A stretch of DNA of 32,695 nt from Desulfovibrionaceae bacterium (lineage in GTDB: Bacteria > Desulfobacterota > Desulfovibrionia > Desulfovibrionales > Desulfovibrionaceae), in contig JAFTDU010000084.1 of NCBI GenBank assembly GCA_017454005.1, positions 1-32,695 of the forward strand, in the 5' to 3' direction. Positions 17,859 to 26,687 of this stretch are shown in pieces. Under the pieces are notes generated by a model that had not been told where the DNA came from, ran no database searches, and was given only the letters and a program-made list of their open reading frames with translations. Position numbers and translations under genes: made by a program. The stretch's first letter is position 1; every line of letters starts with the position of its first letter.

Positions 17859-18365
17859 TCACATAAGCTTTAAATAGGCCAATAATACATTAGCACTGCC
17901 AATGATTAAAGGCGTTAAAATTTTATCTAATACTTTTGTAAATAATAAGACCATTAAAATTAAAAACCCATAACGTTCAAGACGCATATATTGAATGGCT
18001 TGCGCTGTTGGTAAAAAGAAGGCTACTACGCGACTGCCATCCAAAGGCGGTATGGGTATAAGATTAAGCCAGGCCAAACATAAATTGATATAGACGCCGG
18101 CTTTAAAGGCTTGCAAAACTAACACACAACTGGGGTAGTTATGCCAAAAGGTTGGTGGGATAAAGGTTAAACTTAACCACAAGAGGCCCGCAAAAAATAA
18201 GGCCAAAAGAAAATTGGTACATGGGCCTGCTAGTGCCACCAACATCATGCCTTGGCGGGGTTTATGAAAAAATTGTGGCTGCACAGGCACAGGTTTGGCC
18301 CAGCCAAAGACAAAGGCCCCTGACAAACTTGTGAGCACAAAAACAAGTAAACCGAAGATGATCGC
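17859..18365 (-). CDS. M50 site-2 protease, exon 2 (C-terminal three quarters)
   Basis: 168 residues plus stop, reading in frame from GCG-ATC-ATC at 18365. It contains VFGWAKPVPV, the GMMLVALAGPCTNFLLA helix and the NLIPIPPLDGSR motif, whose Asp is the third zinc ligand of the family. At least four membrane helices are visible. The N-terminal zinc motif HEVAH is missing here and is found in exon 1, 592 nt upstream. Joining the two parts gives a 226-residue protein of normal length for YwhC-like bacterial site-2 proteases. A GTG at 18338 could start translation of this part alone, but that product would lack the catalytic motif. Followed 18 nt later by trpS. Confidence 0.85.
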   Translation of the reverse strand, partial: AIIFGLLVFVLTSLSGAFVFGWAKPVPVQPQFFHKPRQGMMLVALAGPCTNFLLALFFAGLLWLSLTFIPPTFWHNYPSCVLVLQAFKAGVYINLCLAWLNLIPIPPLDGSRVVAFFLPTAQAIQYMRLERYGFLILMVLLFTKVLDKILTPLIIGSANVLLAYLKLM

Positions 18366-18957
18366 ACACCCTTTTTAAGCCCAAGCCTTAAAGGCAAAGC
18401 TTTTACTCTATAAAATCTGCAGAGCTAAAGTTTAAGCTTTGCTACAATTTGTCGCAAGTAAATTTTAGAGGCTAATAAGCTCAAGTGTCGTGTGCCAAAA
18501 GACGCAATTCGCCATGGATTTTGGCAAAAGCACTTAAAAAGAAGGTGCAAGATCAAAATGAGTGTTCACGGGAAGACGCAACTCTTCCGCAGTCTTGCCT
18601 CACGCAGACCTCTTATGCTTTCACATAAGCGCAGACTATATCTTCACCCGAATACGGGGCAACATTTTTCTTCCGGCCTAAGCTTCCGGCTTTACTCTCC
18701 CACGTAGGAGATAGTCGTTGAGGGTGTTCCATAGCTTTTGCCTTAGGAGAGTCCCTGCTAATGACCCATTAGATAGCGTTTAGGAGTAGCTTGCGCCACC
18801 TTTCCTTTAACCTTGCGCCATCCATGCAGTTTTTTCTGCTTTCGCACCAGTTGCAGCTTGATGTTTCCACCTACTGTTTAGGTTGCATGGCTTTAGGGCT
18901 TCAAAGCATTTAACGTTGCGTTCGCAGCAATTACTCGCTACGAAGGGTAGCTTGTTT
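18366..18957 (-). other. Group I self-splicing intron (IA-like), without endonuclease ORF
   Basis: The insert separates two in-frame halves of the protease gene. On the RNA (minus) strand the core has an R-type segment CUCAACGACUAU (18711-18722 region) and an S-type segment AAGAUAUAGUC (18634-18644). They form P7 by GACUAU (18711-18716) pairing with AUAGUC (18634-18639). Between them are two hairpins, about 18698-18713 and 18672-18690, placed as P7.1/P7.2, which is typical of subgroup IA. A GUUGC strand (18659-18663) fits P3 with GCAAC at 18882-18886, and a P8 hairpin CCCG-UAUU-CGGG lies at 18647-18658. A P9 hairpin (CUUAUG...CAUAAG) follows P7. The P-type strand CUAAACAGUAGG (about 18870-18881) resembles phage introns such as T4 td. 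The 5' exon ends in U. Exact splice points are uncertain by a few bases, and about 200 nt of weakly structured sequence lies before exon 2. Confidence 0.85.
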
Positions 18958-19131
18958 ACCCACAGGATCAATATGCGGCAGGGGATTTAAGGTGAGCCTG
19001 CCAGCTTGCCACGCTGTGGGATCGCCTTGGCGATAAGCGACCCAACCGTGCGCGACCTCATGCAAAATAATTCCTGCCATGGCGGGAACTATGTAAATTA
19101 GGAGACGTTGAAGGAAATCTATTTGCTCCAT
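18958..19131 (-). CDS. M50 site-2 protease, exon 1 (N-terminal zinc-binding part)
   Basis: 58 codons, MEQIDFLQRL to LPHIDPVG. It carries the zinc metalloprotease motif HEVAH (His24, Glu25, His28) in a membrane helix and the family sequence RLTLNPLPHIDPVG. If the transcript is not spliced, translation adds eight foreign residues (KQATLRSE) and stops at a TAA. The protein continues in exon 2. The family cleaves membrane-embedded substrates; no partner can be named from context. AAGGAG lies 15 bases upstream of the ATG, farther than usual, so initiation may be inefficient. Confidence 0.85.
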
Positions 19132-19905
19132 AAGATGCGAGATCTGCTCCTTAAAAAAAAGGTGAAGTATAGTATAGCTTTGATAAATTTAGCTTAGATA
19201 CAATTTGTGTTAGTGTTGGAACAAGTACACTAAAATTACCATAAAGAATATATGTTAATAAGTGTCTCTAAAATCATGCTTACATGCTATCAAATACTAG
19301 AATCATCTTACTTGTCTGCAATATAGTTTAATAGTTTATCTTAACAAATATATAGCTAAACTATTCTCATGTTCCAACATGTTGCCGTAATCTGCATCCT
19401 TAAGCTTATCAGCATCCCAGGCATAGATATACTCCTAATTAAACGTATCTTGCTGAAATTTATAAAGAATTGCTCATAATCTTGCAATTTTTATATAGCA
19501 TAGAGTTTACTCATAAATTGCCAACAAATTTAAGCTTAGATCTTTGCATAGCAGTGAGATACTATGCAAAGATCAAGCATATATTTGAAATAAGGTAAAT
19601 TTTAGCTATATATTTTTTAAAATCTTAAGAAGAACGGTTTAGATAATGCGTCAGCTCAAAGCTTCTCTTGACTCTTGCAAGCAAGCTCTTGATTAAGCTC
19701 AGAGCTACACTGCCAAGTTCTAACAACGTGCAATACACGTGTTTTTAAGTAGTTCAATTGTGCAGATTGCAAGATACGCCATCAATCAATACATCATCTG
19801 CAATAAAACATTCTAATATATTAGCCTAAAATGTCGCAAAATATCTAACACGCTATTGAAGTAGTGTTAAACTTTAATTCAAGATACTTATGCTGCACCT
19901 GCAAT
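19132..19905. other. AT-rich intergenic region
   Basis: About 770 bp between the FAD oxidoreductase stop and the protease start, with frequent stop codons in all frames. It contains a perfect 13-bp inverted repeat (listed separately) and a short ACGTG-CAATA-CACGT hairpin with a T-run on the plus strand near 19726-19746, which has no gene upstream of it. No other element is recognised. Confidence 0.6.
19539..19574. repeat. Perfect 13-bp inverted repeat
   Basis: GATCTTTGCATAG (19539-19551) and CTATGCAAAGATC (19562-19574) are exact inverse complements around a 10-nt loop. No T-run follows on either strand, so it is not a standard intrinsic terminator. It lies about 330 nt past the end of the FAD oxidoreductase gene. 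It could be a protein-binding site, an mRNA end or a relic of a small mobile element. Confidence 0.6.
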
Positions 19906-22900
19906 TTAGATTTGAATAATGCGCACATCGCCGCGTGTTTCATTAACCTTTTTTCTAAAGGATTGTCTGCGCTCTTCACCATCTAATAAGCCTGCTAACC
20001 ATTCTGTTGCATGCAGCACAGGTCGTTTTTCATTAAGATTAATCAAGCATCTGCCAATCCCAATTTTACAAGAGGGACAAGCGACAATGATAGGTCCCGC
20101 ATAGCCTTTGGCAAATTCTGCGCTTAACGCCAATTGTTTGCGTTCCCTAAGTAAATTATAGATGCCAGGACTTGTGACTGAACCCATGCCTGATTCACCA
20201 CAGCAGCCTTGATTTAAAAAGACCTCATAGCCTGTAAGATTTGAGAGCTCTTGGACAATCTGCTGCTGCCCTTTAATTAAGTGCACACCAGCCCATTCAC
20301 AATGGCAGGCCCCGTGATAGAGGCGTGTTTTCTGCTCTTGAGGTTTTGTAAAGAGTTTGGGATCAATATGGCGCAAAATTAATTGCACAACATCCAATTG
20401 TTCAAGGCCAGGACAAGTGGCTGCAATATCCATGCGTTCTAAACTGTCACGACAGGTACCACAAGAAGTGACAAGATACTTTAAGGCAAATTTACGGCGC
20501 GTAAGCCCCCGCAACATTTGGGCAAGATACTGGCGCGTCTGGGCTAAATTATCATCAAACGCAGTATCCATACCTGCAGAGAGTAAAGGATAGCCACAAC
20601 ATAAATGCTTGGGTGGCACACAGACTGCAATTCCAGCTTTAAGTAATAGATAAATTGCACTCATGCCTATGCGGTCATAAAAAAGGGCACCACCACAGCC
20701 AGGAAAATATAAGGCTAGAGGCATATCCTCAGTGGGCTCACTGGGCGCAAAGATGCTTCCCCGCTGCAACTTTAGCGATTCGTAGAGGTTGGTATAGCCC
20801 ATCTTGGGTCCCTTGCCTGAAAACATGGGACTCTGCATGCGCTTCATCCAAGCGCTCGGCACAAAGCTTAAGAACTTATTCTGCATTTTTTGGCCGAGCG
20901 AGGCCAATTTGGCAGCTTTGGGCACACGATTGGCGACGTCATTATGTAGATACTCTAAGACCCGGGCCTTAATGGGATGCCCCCCGGCCCCTTCATGCTC
21001 TAATAGTGCCCGCAAGGATAAGGCCACTTCGCCAGAAGGAATCTTCACAGGACAGTTCGCCATGCATCTGCCACAAGCAGTACAATGTTCCACAATATCT
21101 CTTAGTGCACGCAATAAACGATCACTAATTTCGCCTGTGACCACTTGGGAATAGTAGACGGCCTCAAGTAGCATGCCTAAGACCATGTTTTTATTGCGTG
21201 GATGATAGAGCATGGAACGCTCTGGATAGCTCATGGCGCAGACCTGCTTACATTTACCACACCGGGTGCAGGTTTGAATCTTCGTCAACAGCCCAATCAA
21301 AGTTTCTTTATCTGGGAGACCACTTTCATGAATATCTCTCAAAAGGTGATTAAAAGAAAAGGTAAAGGGCTTAACTGGCAATTCTCTAAAGACAAGTTTG
21401 GCAGGATTCATCACATCTCTGGGATCAACCTGTTCCTTAAAGGCGCGTAAAGCATTCATCTTATCTTGCGCCAGAAATGCGATCTTTGTGATGCCAATGC
21501 CGTGTTCGCCAGATACTTCGCCACCTATTTCTTGGCAATGGCGCATGACACGGGCTGCAGTCTGTTCAGCATGTTCCAACATCTCAGGATCATTGGAATT
21601 GACAGGAATATTGACGTGACAATTGCCATCGCCGGCATGCATGTGACTCGCGACGATAATGCGGCTAGCTTCCATGTAAGCGCTGATCTTGGCGATCTTT
21701 TTGGCGAGGTTAGGATATTTCTCCTGCAATTGCTGCAAGAAGCATCTAGCCCCACTTAACATATCGCCATCAGAAATTTCAGCGGAAGATACGCTCCCCT
21801 TGGCAATGCGCGTGACGGCTCGAAATTCTTGCTCCACCTCATCATCCTCAATGGGAAATCCAGGTAAGCGCACAATGTCACGCAAGGCTCTGCGATAGGC
21901 TTGGGCTGTACATTCAAGATTCAACTGCTCTAAAAAGAGAGCAAAATCAGGGATCTTATCTACGGGAATGACTACGTCTTCATTCAGTTTAAACCCTGAC
22001 GTACGTTTGGCAATGACTGACAATCTATGGCGATCTTCCCAGAAATGTTCGGCTTCTTTCTCATCACGAGCGACAATGATATCCACATTGTCTTGATGTT
22101 CTACAACCTTGACAATATCTTGGACACATTTATCCAGCAATTCAGCATTGTCACCATCCACTTGCAAAATGATGACGGAAATAGGTAAGCCTGTAAAATG
22201 TTTGGATTTGGTCTGATATTCAAGGGCTTGCACATATTTAGCATTAAATTCTTCTAGGGCAGAGAGATGTGCATAATCGCCCTCTTCTCTTATTTTATTG
22301 CGCAGCTCAACCAGTTCCTTGACAACGCAAGCTGCTGGATGCATGGAATGGCCAAAAAACTCTAAGACCATGACCCGTTTTAAATGGGGTCTTTTATGAA
22401 TAATAAAGCAGGCTTCAGTAATGATGCCATCGGTACCTTCCTTTTGAATGCCAGGAAGACCGCCTAAGGCTTTATTGGTCACATCTTTGCCAAGGCCAGG
22501 CAAGCGAATTTCATCCCCTTTGAGTTTGACCTGCTTGCGTACCCCACCCAATGGATCCTTAATTAAGAAACTAACCGTCTCTTCAGGCAAGATTTTATGT
22601 CGCGGATGATTTTCCCGCTCAACCGTAATAATGTCGCCTGTGGGGGTAACCATGCGCCACCACAAGAGATTATCGAGGGTTGTGCCATATTCAAAGGCAC
22701 TGGGGCCGCCAGCATTTTCAGAAATATTGCCGCCTATAGATGATGCTTGCTTGGATGCAGGATCCACTGAAAAGAGCGCTCCTGCCTTTTGCACCGCATT
22801 AATGGCTGCTTGGGTAATGACACCTGCCTGGCAGGTCATGGTCATAGACTCTAGATCAATGGGACCTATATGGGTTAAGCGAGTTAAAGATAAGATCACA

Positions 22901-23451
22901 GTACGCTTTCTAGCAGGCACAGCGCCACCAGTCATCCCGGAGCCGCCACCTCTAGGAATCAACGCAAACTTTAAGTCATTAGCCAAATGCACAATCTGAG
23001 AGACCTGCTCAGTTGTATCAGGAGCTACAACTAACAGGGGCAATTCCATGCGCAAGTCAGTGGCATCGGTTGCTGTTTCAATGAGTGATTGGGCATCAGA
23101 CAAGATACATTCATGCGGCACGATCTCACTTACAGCCTCAATTAACTTATCGCGAAATTCAGCCTCCGCACTATAGGCCGACCAAAACATGGTGATGCCT
23201 TCCTCAATGGCCGTAGCATAATAGTGAGCTAACGAGACCGCTTCGCGTTCAAAATTGGCATCCACACTTTGGCGCACCATGCGCACATCGATGAAGGGGT
23301 TATATGCCACTAAAAAGAGCTCTTCAGCGATAGCAATGGCGAGATTTTGCACAGCTTCAGGCCATTCAGAGAAATCATCAATATTGATTTTAAGCATCCT
23401 ATTCACCACATAATTGGGTGAAATTGAGATATGTGGGCCCTTGCGTATCAC
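19906..23451 (-). CDS. FAD-linked oxidoreductase with Fe-S and CCG domains (D-lactate dehydrogenase-like)
   Basis: 1,181 residues from a GTG start at 23451 that has AAGGAG seven bases upstream. Domains in order are a unique N-terminus (1-120), an FAD-binding PCMH domain with IPRGGGSGMTGG (near 170) and SSIGGNISENAGG (near 235), and an FAD-oxidase C-terminal domain ending in GEVSGEHGIGI (near 643). Then come two 4Fe-4S motifs, CTRCGKCKQVC (near 727) and CTACGRCMANCP (near 787), and two CCG repeats with CCGYP (near 950) and GCCGESG (near 1080). The layout is that of GlcD/Dld fused to GlcF/LldE. It would oxidise a 2-hydroxyacid, probably lactate or glycolate, and pass electrons to the membrane or a ferredoxin; the substrate is inferred. 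Large fused forms like this are common in Desulfovibrio. It stands alone with no neighbouring lactate permease in the window. Confidence 0.9.
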   Translation of the reverse strand: MIRKGPHISISPNYVVNRMLKINIDDFSEWPEAVQNLAIAIAEELFLVAYNPFIDVRMVRQSVDANFEREAVSLAHYYATAIEEGITMFWSAYSAEAEFRDKLIEAVSEIVPHECILSDAQSLIETATDATDLRMELPLLVVAPDTTEQVSQIVHLANDLKFALIPRGGGSGMTGGAVPARKRTVILSLTRLTHIGPIDLESMTMTCQAGVITQAAINAVQKAGALFSVDPASKQASSIGGNISENAGGPSAFEYGTTLDNLLWWRMVTPTGDIITVERENHPRHKILPEETVSFLIKDPLGGVRKQVKLKGDEIRLPGLGKDVTNKALGGLPGIQKEGTDGIITEACFIIHKRPHLKRVMVLEFFGHSMHPAACVVKELVELRNKIREEGDYAHLSALEEFNAKYVQALEYQTKSKHFTGLPISVIILQVDGDNAELLDKCVQDIVKVVEHQDNVDIIVARDEKEAEHFWEDRHRLSVIAKRTSGFKLNEDVVIPVDKIPDFALFLEQLNLECTAQAYRRALRDIVRLPGFPIEDDEVEQEFRAVTRIAKGSVSSAEISDGDMLSGARCFLQQLQEKYPNLAKKIAKISAYMEASRIIVASHMHAGDGNCHVNIPVNSNDPEMLEHAEQTAARVMRHCQEIGGEVSGEHGIGITKIAFLAQDKMNALRAFKEQVDPRDVMNPAKLVFRELPVKPFTFSFNHLLRDIHESGLPDKETLIGLLTKIQTCTRCGKCKQVCAMSYPERSMLYHPRNKNMVLGMLLEAVYYSQVVTGEISDRLLRALRDIVEHCTACGRCMANCPVKIPSGEVALSLRALLEHEGAGGHPIKARVLEYLHNDVANRVPKAAKLASLGQKMQNKFLSFVPSAWMKRMQSPMFSGKGPKMGYTNLYESLKLQRGSIFAPSEPTEDMPLALYFPGCGGALFYDRIGMSAIYLLLKAGIAVCVPPKHLCCGYPLLSAGMDTAFDDNLAQTRQYLAQMLRGLTRRKFALKYLVTSCGTCRDSLERMDIAATCPGLEQLDVVQLILRHIDPKLFTKPQEQKTRLYHGACHCEWAGVHLIKGQQQIVQELSNLTGYEVFLNQGCCGESGMGSVTSPGIYNLLRERKQLALSAEFAKGYAGPIIVACPSCKIGIGRCLINLNEKRPVLHATEWLAGLLDGEERRQSFRKKVNETRGDVRIIQI

Positions 23452-23884
23452 AGTTGACTCCTTAACATACAGGCTAACACTACCGCTTGCATACTCTAGA
23501 TGATCTTCTACGGTAGTAAACCCCAGAATTTTATTGCTCTAAACACAATAATTGTTAGTGGTTATGCTTGAGTAATAAGATTATTGATAGCAAATAAGTA
23601 AGAGTTAAAAAAATAATAGATGTATAGATAACTAAACTTGATCTAGACTATAGATTAGAATTCTTTGAATGATAGAAATTGGCTTGAACAATGTTTATAT
23701 TGTTTTTCCTGAATTACTTATAGTATGCAGAGCACGTTTTCATATGTAATCATCTAAAGAGGCAAATTAAGCTTCTGTACATGTAGATCAAAATAAATTT
23801 AAATTTTTCTATATATTAAAAATGATAATGCAAAAATCATCTTGGTTCGATCTAAGCTGCACACATGTTGGGAAGACTTTTTAC

Positions 23885-23947
23885 AATTAAATATGATATA
23901 TGCTTGTTTTGGAGATGGTTACATGAATTTACATACTAAATTTGGAG
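23885..23947. repeat. Imperfect direct repeat, copy 1
   Basis: About 63 bp that recur at 24064-24126 with roughly four fifths identity by eye. Shared blocks are ATGATATAT, CTTGTTTT and AATTTACATACTAAATTTG. The offset between copies is 178-179 bp. A partial third match (TACTAAATTTTA) occurs near 23985. Confidence 0.6.
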
Positions 23948-24063
23948 TATAGATAATTATGCCAAAGATCAATGATAAATTTATATGTACTAAATTTTAA
24001 ATATTATAAGTTACTGATGTATTGTTTAAAGAAAAATTATATACAATTTGTCCATATCTCTAA

Positions 24064-24126
24064 TAATTGTATGATATATACTTGTTTTTGAAGCTAATTA
24101 TCTAAATTTACATACTAAATTTGAAG
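24064..24126. repeat. Imperfect direct repeat, copy 2
   Basis: Second copy of the repeat at 23885-23947. It keeps the same order of blocks, ending in TTTACATACTAAATTTG. It lies just downstream of hldE on that gene's transcription direction. No ORF or strong hairpin is formed by the copy. Confidence 0.6.
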
Positions 24127-24241
24127 GAGATCTCAGCATAGTAATGTATATACGCGCTGTACAAAATGTATCATCAATATTTTAACATCTTTTAGCGTCA
24201 AATATTTCAAAAACATAAATTAAAATCAGCAAAACATAAGT

Positions 24242-25705
24242 CTATTTAGACTTGCTAAGTGAAGTCACAATCCCTGAGGTGCTGCAGCCAGCCTCAAGGG
24301 GTACCAAATGCACGCTCCCTCCATTGGCTTGCACATATTTTGCGCCTACCACATCTTTAAGGGCATAGTCGCCGCCCTTAACGAGCACATCAGGCTGAAC
24401 AAGCTTTATTAGTTCAAGGGGTGTATCTTCTTCAAAAATGATCACACAATCAACCCCTTGCATACCGGCCATGACAAGGGCTCTTGCATCTTCACTTTGA
24501 ATCGGACGCTCTGTACCTTTTAAGCGCTTGACTGACGCATCTGAATTTATGGCCACAATCAAACGATCGCCTTGGCGCACAGCCTCCTGCAAAAGTTTCA
24601 CATGTCCAGGATGTAATAAGTCAAAACAACCATTTGTAAAGACAATGCGGTCATGATGGTTGCGCCACTCAGAGACCTTCGCCGCTAACTGCGCTTTTGT
24701 GACCAATTTGGAGCGCAAAGCCAAGAGACTTGGACTTACACCGTCGCGCTTTTGGCCCAAAATTTCTTGTAATTCTTGAGCGCGGACGGTGCTTGTGCCA
24801 ACCTTGCCAACAACAATCCCAGCTGCAGCATTTGCAATTCTAGCAGCTTCTATAAAATCTAATTCGGCGACAACACTTGCAAGAAACACAGCAATAACTG
24901 TATCGCCAGCGCCAGAGACATCGCAAACCTCGCGGGCTTCGGTCGCAATTTCAGTCACAGTTCCATCGCTTTCAAGAAGCGTCATGCCTTGGGCGCCCCG
25001 GGTAAGTAAAATCATTCCAAAATTAAGGGCGGTCATAAGTTGCTGCCCTTGGCGGCAGAGTGCTGCATAATCACTGGGCTCTACCCCAAGCACGCAGGCC
25101 AACTCTTTAGTATTTGGCGTCAAACACATGGCACCATTGTAGGCCTTCCAATCATTACCTGTGGGATCAACACATAAAGGGATTTGGTGTGCTTGGCAAA
25201 AAGTTATGGCTTGCGCAGCAAGTAAATCATTATGACCACTAAAGACACCTTTACCATAATCTGAAAGAATGACGCCATCAGCCCAGTCTAGGGATTTTGC
25301 ACATTGACGCGCAAGATTAAAAAAAACTTCTTTTTCAAGAGGCGCCTTGGCTTCTTCATCAAGGCGCAAAAGTTGCTGCCCATTAGATAAAATACGGCAC
25401 TTACAGGTTGTGGGTCTATCATCGACTAATATGGCTGGCGCAAGAATTTTTTCTTGCTCCAAGAGTTGTTGCAATTCTTTTCCAGGTGCATCATCAGCCC
25501 GCACACCACATAAAGTAACGCTACAGCCAATGCTAGCCAAATTTCTAGCTACATTTGCTGCACCACCTAAAGCACTCCAGCGTCTTTGGATATTAGCTAC
25601 TGGCACAGGAGCTTCAGGTGAAATCCTGTGCACATCAGTATCAATGTACTTATCTAACATAATATCGCCAATAACCAAAATATTATTGTCAAAAGATAAG
25701 TCCAC
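24242..25705 (-). CDS. hldE: Bifunctional heptose-7-phosphate kinase / heptose-1-phosphate adenylyltransferase
   Basis: 487 residues from a GTG start at 25705 with AAGGAG eight bases upstream. Residues 1 to about 320 form a ribokinase-type sugar kinase (LVIGDIMLDKYIDTDVHRIS at the start, catalytic GAGDTVIAVF near residue 265). Residues about 345-487 form a nucleotidyltransferase with TNGCFDLLHPGH (near 356) and VKGGDYALKDVVGA. The enzyme makes ADP-heptose precursors for the lipopolysaccharide inner core. This indicates a Gram-negative cell with heptose-containing LPS. It stands alone between AT-rich gaps. Confidence 0.95.
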   Translation of the reverse strand: MDLSFDNNILVIGDIMLDKYIDTDVHRISPEAPVPVANIQRRWSALGGAANVARNLASIGCSVTLCGVRADDAPGKELQQLLEQEKILAPAILVDDRPTTCKCRILSNGQQLLRLDEEAKAPLEKEVFFNLARQCAKSLDWADGVILSDYGKGVFSGHNDLLAAQAITFCQAHQIPLCVDPTGNDWKAYNGAMCLTPNTKELACVLGVEPSDYAALCRQGQQLMTALNFGMILLTRGAQGMTLLESDGTVTEIATEAREVCDVSGAGDTVIAVFLASVVAELDFIEAARIANAAAGIVVGKVGTSTVRAQELQEILGQKRDGVSPSLLALRSKLVTKAQLAAKVSEWRNHHDRIVFTNGCFDLLHPGHVKLLQEAVRQGDRLIVAINSDASVKRLKGTERPIQSEDARALVMAGMQGVDCVIIFEEDTPLELIKLVQPDVLVKGGDYALKDVVGAKYVQANGGSVHLVPLEAGCSTSGIVTSLSKSK

Positions 25706-26687
25706 GCTTGTACTCCTTAAAAAATATATGTGATGTGATCAAATCAAAGAAAAAGTGTGTTTTAAGCTGTTTTTATTCCTTAAAATCGCACTCGGATAGC
25801 CCAAAGACAAGTAGCCTCGCTCTACACGCCTTAAAAGCATCTAAATGGCATGCTACCCACAGACATTCATTTCAGCAATCCTAATTTCACGGAAAAATGC
25901 GCTTGCAGGTCCATCAAAAACATATCAGCTTTCGGTCACAGCATAAAACTTTTTTGGCTCTTTGTGATTCAAAGAATGCTCAAAGTAGCACCTTTTAGAC
26001 TAAAGTCAGTACTTGCCATTCAGCTAACACATTTTTGTCGATGTTAAGAACACTTCTTAGAGCATATATTTCTTTAGAAAAACATATTATATAGCATTTT
26101 TTAAGCGTATGATTAGATTTGAGAACATCTCAAATTATTTTAATATCAATAATATAATAGTATCATTACCATATTATTCAATTAAAATTAAATAATATTG
26201 TGCATAATAATCTTTAATTATATAAATTTTATAATTTAAAAATGAATAATTATATAGAAGAGAATATAATTATTAAGAAAAAAATAAAATATTTTCTTCT
26301 GCTTTTAAAAATATATAATAATCATTAATAACAGCAAATTTAGTACATTTTTATATGACTACATTACATTTGTTGCAAAATTCGTGAATACTTATAAGTT
26401 GTTTTCGATTTTTCATAATCAGTTAAAGTACAGTATATTTTCTTATTGCCTATTAAAGTTAAGAAACGCTGATAACATTTATTCTCAATATAACTCTACA
26501 ATGTTAATAAATTTGTCAATAAATGTGATACCATTATAAAAAAATGTAAATATTTGATTTATCAAATATATTTATTATTAATTATACAAAATCATAATCG
26601 AAAAACTTGATATACTTGATATTTACTAAAAGCTTCTTTGCAAAGGAAACTTTTTCCATTTCACAATATAAAATTGTAAGTTTTAAA
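25706..26687. other. Intergenic region, possible gene relic then AT-rich stretch
   Basis: The first part (about 25740-26050) has base composition closer to the coding regions than the rest, but it has no credible open frame; a 65-codon plus-strand frame (25850-26047) has no ribosome site or family resemblance. It may be a decayed gene. From about 26050 onward the sequence is extremely AT-rich with no feature that I can name. Promoters of hldE (minus) and the plus-strand transferase gene must lie here. Confidence 0.5.

Larger units (their letters stand above)
23452..24241. other. AT-rich intergenic region containing an imperfect direct repeat
   Basis: About 790 bp with no open frame of interest. 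The notable content is the 63-bp direct repeat described separately. The promoter of the FAD oxidoreductase should lie near the 23452-23560 end, but I see no clear hexamers. Confidence 0.6.

Noticed and set aside
18366-18957. Group II intron
   Set aside because: The 5' end does not read GUGYG, no domain V-type hairpin near the 3' end and no reverse transcriptase are visible; the R/S core sequences are those of group I.
17859-19131. M50 protease as a plain pseudogene broken by an insertion sequence or frameshift
   Set aside because: The insert has no transposase, no terminal inverted repeats or obvious target duplication, both exons are clean in frame with all zinc ligands, and the insert carries group I core sequences.
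23885-24126. CRISPR array
   Set aside because: Only two imperfect copies of about 63 bp with long AT-rich spacing, and no cas genes nearby.
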